Below are positions 50,091-57,926 of a DNA stretch of 64,000 nucleotides, piece by piece. This DNA is from JAGOEX01 sp964630905. GTDB lineage: Bacteria > UBP6 > UBA1177. A program made the position numbers and the translations under genes. Below the pieces are notes generated by a model. The model had not been told where the DNA came from, did not search any database, and worked only from the letters and a program-made list of their open reading frames with translations. The stretch covers positions 142,288-206,287 of the forward strand of contig CAZVWR010000001.1 of NCBI GenBank assembly GCA_964630905.1, given 5' to 3'. Position 1 is the first letter of the stretch. Each line of letters begins with the position of its first letter.

Positions 50091-53084
50091 TCAGTCTTCC
50101 CTTGTTCTGAACACAAGAAACATTCCGAATACCATGGCAATGATTACTGCAAAAAGACTTTCTGTTTCTTCAACGAAGGTCAGAGAACATCCTCCTTTCT
50201 TGCCCGACTCGTCAGTCACACATGTATTAGGATCGGTATCATCACATAAATATTTGAATTCCTTGGATGAAACAGGAAGCTCTACAATTTCTCTGTCTTC
50301 TGTCAGGTTGACCTTGCTGATGGTGATCTTGGCTTTATCGCCTTCTTTCATCTTAAATCCGCACTTGAAAAGAAGATATTTCTGCTCATCTTTACTATAA
50401 GAAAGAATATTGTCCAGAGAATTGATCGTCAATGATGACGGATTCTCAAATTCAGTTATCTTCTGGATCAGAGTGTCTTCCATATCATGTTCACCGTTGC
50501 CGTTCACATCAAGTATCAGTGTCACCGATTCGATCCCTTCACCAAATCTCGCATATCCGGTATTTGATTTGATGAATATGGACTCAATAGCATCATTGCC
50601 TTCCATTGATTTTGTTCTCACCTGAAGAACAGCATTGTCTTTGTTCATGTCCTTGAAAGGAGGAACCTGCGGGTCATTCTCCCCTTTTGTAAAAATAAAA
50701 CCTTCCGGCGGTTCAAACCTGAATGTCGCAAATTCAAACCCTTCTCCTGACAGTGAAGGCTCGCCTGAATCACTGATCCTTATTGCTTCCTTGTTCTGTA
50801 TTTCTGCATAAAAACTGCCCGCTCTCCCTGAAGTTATATTGGTTAAAACATCTGCAACTATTATAAAATTGTTCTTTATTCCTGAAGCTACCGCCCTCTT
50901 TCCCGTATCAATTATATCAAACTGTGCATAGTTATCCCCTGTCAGAGCATTTGTCTTTGCAAGTTCTGTTTTGGAATCTGAATAAACTCCGTTTCCGCTG
51001 TCATCGGCAATAAGCCTTATGTTGGATATTTTAACATCTGAGTCGTAGGAAAATCTCACAGCGACACCTTCCAGATCGTATGTCTTTCCTTCATCTCCTT
51101 CAGATGTCAGATAGAACTGTCCAATAACAAGGTTTTCCCTCGGAGATGGAATTATTATCGTTGTGGATGAATCTGGGGAGTTCAAACCTTCACCGAAAGA
51201 CACCTTGGCATCTTTTGTCTTGTCCTTCGGAACATCTTTGCATTCATGGTTTATACATTTCTTTCCATCTTTGCAATCTTTGTCTTCGTCGCAGTAATCA
51301 TCTCCGCTTGTAGCCACACCGCCGCACTCGGATTTCGGAGGAAGATTACACTCGGTAATTGCCGGACATTTTCCGTTCTTAAGACGCAAAGATATATTAC
51401 TGTTAGTACTGTAAGGAAGCTTTCCAGCATCTGTGATAATTGCGCTGTTCTTTATTGTTTCATGTTTAGGAAGACCGGCTTTAGGTCTTGCCACAAATCT
51501 TATCATGACTGTATCAGGGCAGCTGAATGTCGATTTTTCACAGTAACCCATCAGATCGGAAACCTGCTTAGCGGTTGCAAACGGGAAGTTTCCGTCAACA
51601 TCATCAACGGCTTTCCAGTCAGTTCCGAGACCGTCCTTGAAAACAGTTGCTATTTCAGTTGTCCCCTTTTCATATTCGACATTTGAAGGGAGTGTATCCT
51701 GAACCGTTACATTTTCAGCAATATTTTCTCCCCAGTTCTGTACTTTGATCAGATAATAGAACGGTCTGTCAAAACACACCGCATCTGCTTCAGTTGAGCA
51801 TGAACAGTAATTTTTCTCCCTTCCGTCAGGTGTATCAGGATTTGCAGGAATATCAAATTTGGGTGCCTTTGTGTCAACGCTGACAACAAGAAGGTTTGTA
51901 TAGACCTGATCCTGATTTGCACCGATCTTGAGAGAGAACATCGTATCCCCTTTCTTCAAATGCTGATCAAAAGGAGGCTCTTTTGCTTTCAAAAGAAATG
52001 TGTCGGCATCGATCGCATATTCAAGTTTAGTCGGATCGGGATTGTTCGGGTCTCCGCCGATACATACCGGCATCTCATCTTCCCATCCGAAAACAGATGA
52101 AATAGAGTTATAAACCTCTGTGTAGGCAAGCGGAGTGTATTTTGCAGGATTACAATTATTCCAGAGGAGATCAAAAATCGGATTTGACTGACCGCTTATT
52201 GCAAGAGCTTCAGGGGGAGCCGGCTGAGGCGGGAAAGCGTCTGTCGTAGCACTTGCAAGACCGGGATCACCCTCAGCAACCAGCATCGTCATTCTTACTT
52301 CAGCTTCATTAGGAAGTTCAAAACCGCTCACATCTATGAACGCTTCCTGAAACCGGTATGCCTGAAGTCCGTTGTAGAAATAGATCTTCTTCGGGTTTAT
52401 CCTTTCCGATGTGTAGACAAAAACAAGAGCCCATGCTCCTACCATTCCGCTGGTATTGAGGTATGCCTGCGCTCTGGTGCAGTTCATCCCCTTGACATTA
52501 TAACTGCCGTAAAGGGCTTCTCCTGTCTGCGAAATATCATTCAAAGCACCGAGCTCAATTATCTGCTGCATGAATTCAGTCACATCAACCCTGTAGGTAA
52601 AGATTCCTGTACTGTCAACAGGTTCGTTTATCGCTTCATATTCAAATGAAGGCGGAGTGAAAAGATTTCCCGACACAGACGATGTCACCTCAGTTGAAAG
52701 GGTCACTTCGTCCGGTTTTGTCGCATTTTTAAATGTCAAAGTGACTGAATTGTCTGTCGGACCGTTGAACTGTGACGGATCCTGCGCTGCTATCCAGATC
52801 AGAAACGCTTTATCAATATTTGTGTCGGGCGGAACATGCGCAGAAGTTAAAGTAAATGTGGAACCGACATTTATATCAATGCATGAATCTGCCTGAGGGT
52901 TTCCCGGAGTTGTGGTTACTTCTCCTGTCACCTGAGCTATCAACGACTTGAACATCACAAAATAATCCCATGATCCTTCTTCCCACTTAAGTTCCTGACC
53001 ATTCGTCTGGGACACATTCGGTCCGATGACAGCACTCAGGAAAAAAGGGAACAGAGCGATCATAACAATAAAAATCCTTTTCAT
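50091..53084 (-). CDS. Large exported surface protein with Cys-TM-basic C-terminus (paralogue B)
   Basis: 997 aa, paralogue of the 20140-23262 product. Sec signal peptide (MKRIFIVMIALFPFFLSAV), conserved mature start (GPNVSQTNGQELKWEEGSWDYFVMF), the same DNDxxVTL beta domain, VSGFELPNEAEVRMTML, the DUF11-like ENVTVQDTLPSNVEYEKGTTE, a Cys module (CDEDKDCKDGKKCINHEC, about 625), and two C-terminal domains. The tail reads KGGCSLTF, a hydrophobic helix, then FRTRED, so the Cys-TM-basic pattern is kept while the last residues are acidic. GGAGG precedes the start. Both copies end with a near-identical REIVELPV-(T/S)-SKEFKY before the tail. Likely a surface fibre or adhesin; function unproven. Confidence 0.75.
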   Translation of the reverse strand: MKRIFIVMIALFPFFLSAVIGPNVSQTNGQELKWEEGSWDYFVMFKSLIAQVTGEVTTTPGNPQADSCIDINVGSTFTLTSAHVPPDTNIDKAFLIWIAAQDPSQFNGPTDNSVTLTFKNATKPDEVTLSTEVTSSVSGNLFTPPSFEYEAINEPVDSTGIFTYRVDVTEFMQQIIELGALNDISQTGEALYGSYNVKGMNCTRAQAYLNTSGMVGAWALVFVYTSERINPKKIYFYNGLQAYRFQEAFIDVSGFELPNEAEVRMTMLVAEGDPGLASATTDAFPPQPAPPEALAISGQSNPIFDLLWNNCNPAKYTPLAYTEVYNSISSVFGWEDEMPVCIGGDPNNPDPTKLEYAIDADTFLLKAKEPPFDQHLKKGDTMFSLKIGANQDQVYTNLLVVSVDTKAPKFDIPANPDTPDGREKNYCSCSTEADAVCFDRPFYYLIKVQNWGENIAENVTVQDTLPSNVEYEKGTTEIATVFKDGLGTDWKAVDDVDGNFPFATAKQVSDLMGYCEKSTFSCPDTVMIRFVARPKAGLPKHETIKNSAIITDAGKLPYSTNSNISLRLKNGKCPAITECNLPPKSECGGVATSGDDYCDEDKDCKDGKKCINHECKDVPKDKTKDAKVSFGEGLNSPDSSTTIIIPSPRENLVIGQFYLTSEGDEGKTYDLEGVAVRFSYDSDVKISNIRLIADDSGNGVYSDSKTELAKTNALTGDNYAQFDIIDTGKRAVASGIKNNFIIVADVLTNITSGRAGSFYAEIQNKEAIRISDSGEPSLSGEGFEFATFRFEPPEGFIFTKGENDPQVPPFKDMNKDNAVLQVRTKSMEGNDAIESIFIKSNTGYARFGEGIESVTLILDVNGNGEHDMEDTLIQKITEFENPSSLTINSLDNILSYSKDEQKYLLFKCGFKMKEGDKAKITISKVNLTEDREIVELPVSSKEFKYLCDDTDPNTCVTDESGKKGGCSLTFVEETESLFAVIIAMVFGMFLVFRTRED

Positions 53085-53173
53085 GAAGCTTCCTCCGGTA
53101 AAATTTACAAAACCAACATCTTTATGATTATAGGTATGATCATTTAATATGTCAAATCAGGTTTGAAGTAACC

Positions 53174-53201
53174 TTGACAAATGTTTTTTATGAGTGATAT
53201 T
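53174..53201 (+). promoter_or_regulatory. bioA promoter sharing a motif with bioF
   Basis: CCTTGACAAAT-R-TTT begins at 53172; TTGACA (53174-53179), a 16-base spacer and GATATT (53196-53201). The same -35 sequence context, spacer length and -10 occur upstream of bioF (57868-57895), suggesting shared control of the two biotin transcripts. Confidence 0.6.
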
Positions 53202-53234
53202 CGTGATGTTATTGTTTTATTATCAGGTAAGATC

Positions 53235-54611
53235 ATGTACGACAGGAAAAAGACTCTTGAGGTTGACAGGCGGAATATCTGGCATCCGTTCACACAGATG
53301 AAGGATTTTGAAAATATGGATCCGAAAGTGATTGTCCGGGGTGAAGGGGTGAAACTGTTTGATGCTGACGGTAACGAATATTATGACACTATTTCTTCAT
53401 GGTGGGTGAACACTCTGGGTCACTGCAACAGGCAGATCGCGGAAGGGATAAAAAAACAGCTCGACACTCTTGAGCATGTGAACTTTTCCGGCTTCACTCA
53501 TCCTTATGCGGCTGAATTTATTGACCTTCTAAGCGGATTTGTTGACAAGTCGCTGACAAAATATTTCTTTTCCGATAACGGCTCGACTGCCGTTGAAGTT
53601 GCCATAAAAATGGCTTTTCAGTACTGGCAGAACCGTAAAATAAAGGAAAAAACTCGCTTTATAATGCTGGACAACGCTTATCACGGTGACACAATAGGTG
53701 CAGTAAGTGTCGGCGGAGTCGAGATGTATCACAAGCTTTACAAACCGCTTATGTTCAACTCGATCAAAGTGAAAAGCCCGGACTGCTCGACCTGCCCGGA
53801 AAGAAAGTCTGAATTTACTCTCGATGCATCAAAATGTGACTGCAATATGGAATGTTTTGCAGATATGGCGCAAGCAATAAAGGAAAACGCGGAACATGTT
53901 GCAGCAATCATTCTTGAACCGCTCATCCAGTGTGCCGGAGGAATGTTCGTTTATAGAAAAGAATATCTGCAACTCCTTGAAAAAACTGCGAAAGAGAACA
54001 ACGTGCTTGTTATTTACGATGAAGTGGCGACAGGTTTTGGAAGATGCGGAACAATGTTCGCTTATGAGCAGAGCGGGACTCACCCTGACCTGATATGCCT
54101 TTCAAAAGGGATCACTGCCGGATTCATGCCTCTGGCCGTTACAGTTGCAACTGATGAAATTTACAACGCTTTTTATGATGATTACTTTTCTCACAAAACT
54201 TTTTTCCATGGACATTCCTACACTGCAAACCCCCTCGCCTGCTCAGCCGGAATAGAAAACCTCAAAATCCTTAAAAGAGACCATCTGCCGGCATCAAACC
54301 ACATTGCAATGGAACACTTCCACGACAGACTTACAGCTCTCAAAAAATATGATTTTATCAATGATATCCGATACATGGGATTTATAGGAGCGATAGACAT
54401 TGTGAAAAGTCGCAAAGATAGAGTTCCATTTGCTCCGACCGACAGAATAGGAAAAAAGATATACGAAACCTCTCTTGAGAACGGAGTGGTCCTCAGACCG
54501 CTTGGCGACACGATATATTTCTTTCTTCCTCTCATTGTTACAGTTGATGACATTGATGAAATATTCAACAGGGCTGAAAAAGTTTTTAATGAAGCTGTCG
54601 GAGTTTACTAA
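53235..54611 (+). CDS. bioA: Adenosylmethionine-8-amino-7-oxononanoate aminotransferase
   Basis: 458-aa PLP enzyme that makes DAPA from KAPA, normally using SAM as amino donor. Start at ATG 53235: the preceding in-frame 18 codons overlap the promoter and family members begin near DRRNIWHPFTQM. Recognised by WHPFTQMKDF, SSWWVNTLGH (about 50), GDTIGAVSVGG (about 142), and the PLP-lysine region ICLSKGITAGFMPLAVTV (Lys about 290). A Cys-rich insertion CSTCPERKSEF...CDCNMECF (about 175-200) is a feature of some BioA lineages. The stop overlaps the next start (TAATG), coupling it to a membrane Fe-S protein. Confidence 0.94.
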   Translation: MYDRKKTLEVDRRNIWHPFTQMKDFENMDPKVIVRGEGVKLFDADGNEYYDTISSWWVNTLGHCNRQIAEGIKKQLDTLEHVNFSGFTHPYAAEFIDLLSGFVDKSLTKYFFSDNGSTAVEVAIKMAFQYWQNRKIKEKTRFIMLDNAYHGDTIGAVSVGGVEMYHKLYKPLMFNSIKVKSPDCSTCPERKSEFTLDASKCDCNMECFADMAQAIKENAEHVAAIILEPLIQCAGGMFVYRKEYLQLLEKTAKENNVLVIYDEVATGFGRCGTMFAYEQSGTHPDLICLSKGITAGFMPLAVTVATDEIYNAFYDDYFSHKTFFHGHSYTANPLACSAGIENLKILKRDHLPASNHIAMEHFHDRLTALKKYDFINDIRYMGFIGAIDIVKSRKDRVPFAPTDRIGKKIYETSLENGVVLRPLGDTIYFFLPLIVTVDDIDEIFNRAEKVFNEAVGVY

Positions 54612-55423
54612 TGAAATTATGGTTTTTCCATATTTTTGTAAAATTCAGGTGGCTTATATCTGGACTGGGATCTGCGTTGCTGTTCATGATCTTCTATTTT
54701 TATGTTGACGGGAATATTTTTGCGACTCACAGTTTATGTCCGATGGCTCCGGTATGTACTTTTTTCACTTTTCTCAGAGGTGAGATATTCTATTTTCACG
54801 GATTTCTTTTTTTCACTGTTCTTGTTGCGTTTTCCCTTTTTGTCAGACGGCTTTTCTGTTTTATATTCTGCCCCGTCGGATTTGTTGGAGACATTCTTTT
54901 TAAGATCGGGCGGGCCTGTCGCCTGCCGCGCATTTCAGAAACGAATCTTTTCCGTTCATTCTCTCTATATTCAAGGATCTTTTTTCTGGCCTCAGCACTT
55001 TTCATCCCCTTATTTACCGGCTGTATGATCTTTCAGCATGCATGCCCTTTCATTCTGATAGGTGACATGATGTACGGTATCGTTGTTCCTCTGGCGGTAT
55101 CAATTTTTTCAGTGATCGTCTTTCTTTCCCTTTTCATTTCGAGATTTTTCTGCCGTTTTATCTGTCCGCTCGGATTAATAATGGGTCTGACGGGCAGGAT
55201 CGGCAACCGCTTTCTCCCCACAATGACTGTAGATCTGACATGTAAAGGGGGTTTTTCATGCGGAAAATGCACTGAGATCTGTCCTACTGGAATTAACATC
55301 GCGAAACTTCATGGAAAAATTGACGACATTGACTGCATCCTCTGCGGACAGTGCGTTGAGATATGTGCTCTGAACAGAAAGAAAAATCAGAAGAAAAACA
55401 GTCACATAACAGCAGACAGATAG
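54611..55423 (+). CDS. NapH/CcoG-like membrane protein with two [4Fe-4S] ferredoxin motifs
   Basis: 270 aa, about five hydrophobic helices. Conserved Cys-Pro elements at membrane boundaries (CFIFCPVGFVGD, about 84; CRFICPLGLIMG, about 182) characterise the 4Fe-4S membrane family (Fer4_5) that includes NapH, MauN and CcoG/RdxA. The C-terminal soluble part has two [4Fe-4S] motifs: CGKCTEICPTGI (about 217) and CILCGQCVEIC (about 243). NapH-type proteins pass electrons from quinol to periplasmic partners. TAATG overlap ties it to bioA translation. Its 3' end overlaps by 22 bases the convergent porin-ferredoxin operon, so it is a candidate inner-membrane partner for that operon. Function inferred from architecture. 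Confidence 0.82.
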   Translation: MKLWFFHIFVKFRWLISGLGSALLFMIFYFYVDGNIFATHSLCPMAPVCTFFTFLRGEIFYFHGFLFFTVLVAFSLFVRRLFCFIFCPVGFVGDILFKIGRACRLPRISETNLFRSFSLYSRIFFLASALFIPLFTGCMIFQHACPFILIGDMMYGIVVPLAVSIFSVIVFLSLFISRFFCRFICPLGLIMGLTGRIGNRFLPTMTVDLTCKGGFSCGKCTEICPTGINIAKLHGKIDDIDCILCGQCVEICALNRKKNQKKNSHITADR

Positions 55424-56607
55424 ATATTTATCCCCATTGAATTTATTGAGAATTCATCTCTGTAGTTATACAGAAAACTGATCCCCGGAGAGAACCACCG
55501 GTAAGTGTAATTCAAAGAAAGATCGAGTCTGTGGTTTTGATCAGAATATTTTTTCTGCAGATCGCGGTCAAGACGGACAATGTAGCGTGCCTGAGCATCA
55601 AAACTTTTAACACGGCAGAGAACTCCTGCAAAAGGCGCCACCGGCATCCAGAAATCTTTTTTGAGTTCTTCAAACCTCACAAAAGCACCCGTCCATAAAG
55701 CGAATATGTTCTTAACCGGCCAGTATCTGAACATAGTGTACAACTGACGGGTCACATAATGGATATCGTTTTTTTCTGACAGAGAATATTCCTGATAAAA
55801 TCCGCTGAAAATATCAAAAGAAGACTTATTACTCCAGCGGTATCCAAGATCAAGAGTCATTCTGTTTTTGTCATTTATGCTTGTGCTCTCAAGCCGTTTA
55901 TAATGAAGATCGTAATAAAATCTCCCCGATCCTGTAAAAACTTTTTCTCCTCTCAGACCTGCTTTTATTCCAGTCAGATCAAAACGGTCATCTTTGTTAA
56001 GATCGTTAAAATGTTCAACTGAGATGAACGGGGAAAGAAGTGAAAAGATGTCATATGAAATAGACCCTGCCGCTCTGATATTTGAATCTCTGAAATCATT
56101 TTTAATGATTTCCTGATCGGGATGGAACATTTGAATGTTATATGCGAGATCTGCTGAAATCTTAAGATCTTTTACCGGCTCGGCTCTTAAGAAAAATTCG
56201 TGCTGGGTAAAAAACTTTCTGGTTCCTCCCGCAGTCATTCCGTTCTGATAGATCGGAACACTGTTATTTTCAGATGGATCATAGACATTGAATGTGCTGA
56301 TGAGACCGATTTTCACTTTTTTAAAAGAATATGCGATCTGCAGTCTGGGAGAAAAGAACATGTATGAATTATAAAGGAATCTCATCTGATCTGCGGGAAG
56401 CCCTGCAACACTCTGAAGTTCAGCAGTAAAATTCAGATCGTCAGCAAGTGATATGTCAGCATATCCGTCAATGAAAAAATATGACGGACTGAAAAGACCG
56501 GAATCTGTTTTTTTAAAGAATGATCCGTATCCGCCAAGAGTTATAAACCCGCTGTCAGCAAAAGAGAATAAAGGGATTAAAAACAGAAATATCAGTATTT
56601 TCTTCAT
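55402..56607 (-). CDS. Outer-membrane beta-barrel protein at the end of the ferredoxin operon
   Basis: 401 aa from ATG 56607, which overlaps the upstream ferredoxin stop as ATGA. Clear Sec signal peptide (MKKILIFLFLIPLFSFAD). The mature protein is made of alternating polar/hydrophobic strands with aromatic girdle residues and short turns (LRGEKVFTGSGRFYYDLHYKRL, NRMTLDLGYRWSNKSSFDIFSGFYQEY, FDAQARYIVRLDRDL, HRLDLSLNYTYRWFSPGISFLYNYRDEF), consistent with roughly 16-18 strands. It ends in a hydrophobic strand, although the last residue is Met rather than Phe. I recognise no named family. Because its partners are exported Fe-S lipoproteins, a barrel that lets a redox protein cross the outer membrane (as MtrB does) is the leading idea. 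Confidence 0.75.
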   Translation of the reverse strand: MKKILIFLFLIPLFSFADSGFITLGGYGSFFKKTDSGLFSPSYFFIDGYADISLADDLNFTAELQSVAGLPADQMRFLYNSYMFFSPRLQIAYSFKKVKIGLISTFNVYDPSENNSVPIYQNGMTAGGTRKFFTQHEFFLRAEPVKDLKISADLAYNIQMFHPDQEIIKNDFRDSNIRAAGSISYDIFSLLSPFISVEHFNDLNKDDRFDLTGIKAGLRGEKVFTGSGRFYYDLHYKRLESTSINDKNRMTLDLGYRWSNKSSFDIFSGFYQEYSLSEKNDIHYVTRQLYTMFRYWPVKNIFALWTGAFVRFEELKKDFWMPVAPFAGVLCRVKSFDAQARYIVRLDRDLQKKYSDQNHRLDLSLNYTYRWFSPGISFLYNYRDEFSINSMGINIYLSAVM

Positions 56608-56870
56608 TTTACAGTTCCGGAAATTGCACCTGTAGGACACTGGGAGATACAATCCCCGCAGGAAATGCATTTCAGAGGATCGATCAGTGCTTTACTTTCA
56701 GGCCCGTAAAAACTTACAGCGTCATATTTGCATGTTTTTGAACAAATTCTGCAAGTTGATCCGATGCAGAGAGTTTCATCAACTGTAATGTTAGAGTCTT
56801 CAGAAGGGTCGATACCGCATGACACCGTAAAAAAGAGCAGTATTAAAACTGTCATGAGCATACGGTTCAT
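56604..56870 (-). CDS. Lipoprotein ferredoxin, two [4Fe-4S] motifs (short)
   Basis: 88 aa. Type II signal peptide with lipobox TVSC (Cys about 18), a short acidic spacer, and two cluster motifs: CIGSTCRICSKTC (about 35-47; spacing C-x4-C-x2-C-x3-C, one step longer than usual) and CISCGDCISQCP (about 68-79). The signal is Sec/Lol type with no twin arginine, though exported Fe-S proteins normally use Tat; cluster assembly after export, or loss of it, is an open point. ATGA overlaps on both sides link it to the polyferredoxin and the barrel protein. Located on a membrane face by its lipid anchor. Confidence 0.82.
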   Translation of the reverse strand: MNRMLMTVLILLFFTVSCGIDPSEDSNITVDETLCIGSTCRICSKTCKYDAVSFYGPESKALIDPLKCISCGDCISQCPTGAISGTVK

Positions 56871-57352
56871 TTCAGTTTAACCTCTGATGGTTTTAGAGCA
56901 TTGAATGCACACGAGTTGGCACACAATCCGCAGTTGATACATTTTTCCGGATCTATCGAGACCTTGCCGTAAGAAACACTTATCGCCTTAACGGGACAGG
57001 TCGGGACACACTCCTTGCATCCGGTACATTTTCTTATGTCGGCTATATAAACTTTTTTTGTCTGGGGAACCGGCTTATCCTCTTCATCAAGTGCCTGCTT
57101 TTTATCTTTAGGCGGCTCTATCGCTTTCACAGGACATTTTCCTGCACATATTCCGCAGTTCACACATTTTTCAGGATCGATTACCGCTTTGTTGTTTTTC
57201 ATTGCGATCGCCTTTGTGGGACAGGCATCAACACACAATTTACAACCGATACATTTTTCAGGAATGACTTTGTAGGCTGACTTGACAGCCGCAAAAACCC
57301 CTGCGCCTAAAAACAAAGCAAGAATCAGGATGACAATAGAACTTTTTTTCAT
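56867..57352 (-). CDS. Exported polyferredoxin, four [4Fe-4S] motifs
   Basis: 161 aa. The N-terminal hydrophobic segment (SSIVILILALFLGAGVFAA, about 4-22) is a signal peptide or anchor without twin arginine. Four cluster motifs follow: CIGCKLCVDACP (about 34), CVNCGICAGKCP (about 63), a Lys/Asp-rich linker, CTGCKECVPTCP (about 110) and CINCGLCANSC (about 139). They form two tandem bacterial-type ferredoxin domains, 16 Cys in total, potentially a wire of about 4 nm. AAGGAG (in the end of the preceding gene) gives the start; two bases separate the genes. It would be the periplasmic electron carrier of the operon, in the position of MtrA in haem conduits (analogy). Confidence 0.85.
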   Translation of the reverse strand: MKKSSIVILILALFLGAGVFAAVKSAYKVIPEKCIGCKLCVDACPTKAIAMKNNKAVIDPEKCVNCGICAGKCPVKAIEPPKDKKQALDEEDKPVPQTKKVYIADIRKCTGCKECVPTCPVKAISVSYGKVSIDPEKCINCGLCANSCAFNALKPSEVKLK

Positions 57353-57354
57353 GT

Positions 57355-57780
57355 TTACTCCTTTTTCCTAATCGCACCTCTGGGGCATCTTGACACACAG
57401 TCGCCGCATCCTGTACATTTTTCAGGATCAATGACCGCCTTGCCGCCGACATTGCTTATCGCGTTGACTGAACAGGCAAACATACACCTTCCGCACCAGC
57501 GGCAGCTTGATGTCACTTCATACACAACATTAGCCGATTCATCCGGGGTCTCATTTTCATCAGGACGAACAAATGTATCAGGCGTTTCGATTATCTGATC
57601 AGGATCGTTTGTTTCATCGGGCGGCTGGATTTCATCAGGAATGCTGTTTTCATCAGGAATTGCGGACTCATCGTTCATATCAGGGATATCATCATTCTGT
57701 TCACTTGAAAAAAGATCTCTATTGAAATTATCACAGGAAAGAGAAAAGATAGTAAACAAAACAAGCAAAATATATTTCAT
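57355..57780 (-). CDS. Lipoprotein ferredoxin with Pro-Asp-Glu spacer, two [4Fe-4S] motifs
   Basis: 141 aa. Type II signal peptide with lipobox SLSC (Cys about 16), then a ~70-residue spacer of repeated PDE(N/T/S) units (IPDEIQPPDETNDPDQ), then two cluster motifs: CRWCGRCMFAC (about 92) and CTGCGDCVSRCP (about 121). The acidic spacer is the same type seen in the window's presumed surface lipoproteins, suggesting the ferredoxin domain is held away from the membrane, possibly outside the cell. AGGGG upstream of ATG 57780 selects the start over an ATG eight codons earlier. First gene of the ferredoxin-porin operon. Confidence 0.82.
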   Translation of the reverse strand: MKYILLVLFTIFSLSCDNFNRDLFSSEQNDDIPDMNDESAIPDENSIPDEIQPPDETNDPDQIIETPDTFVRPDENETPDESANVVYEVTSSCRWCGRCMFACSVNAISNVGGKAVIDPEKCTGCGDCVSRCPRGAIRKKE

Positions 57781-57867
57781 AAGCCCCTGCATTAAAAAAA
57801 TCAATTACGGACATAAGAGTCCATAAAAACAGAAAAAGTTCCAGTTTTTTTTTTGGAATCTAAATCC

Positions 57868-57895
57868 TTGACAAATATTTGCATTGAATGATATT
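57868..57895 (+). promoter_or_regulatory. bioF promoter sharing a motif with bioA
   Basis: TTGACA (57868-57873), a 16-base spacer and GATATT (57890-57895), within CCTTGACAAATATTT. Matches the bioA promoter element at 53174-53201 in sequence and spacing. It is divergent from the ferredoxin operon, whose start is 88 bases away. Confidence 0.6.
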
Positions 57896-57926
57896 GACTT
57901 TGAGGATCGTAAATTCAGAGGTTTCG

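Noticed and set aside
53153..53179. AGGTT...AACCT inverted repeat near the bioA promoter as a BirA operator
   Set aside because: Known BirA sites have half-sites in the opposite order (TTGT-N-AACC ... GGTT-N-ACAA) with a longer spacer. This 5-bp dyad is short and not repeated before bioF.
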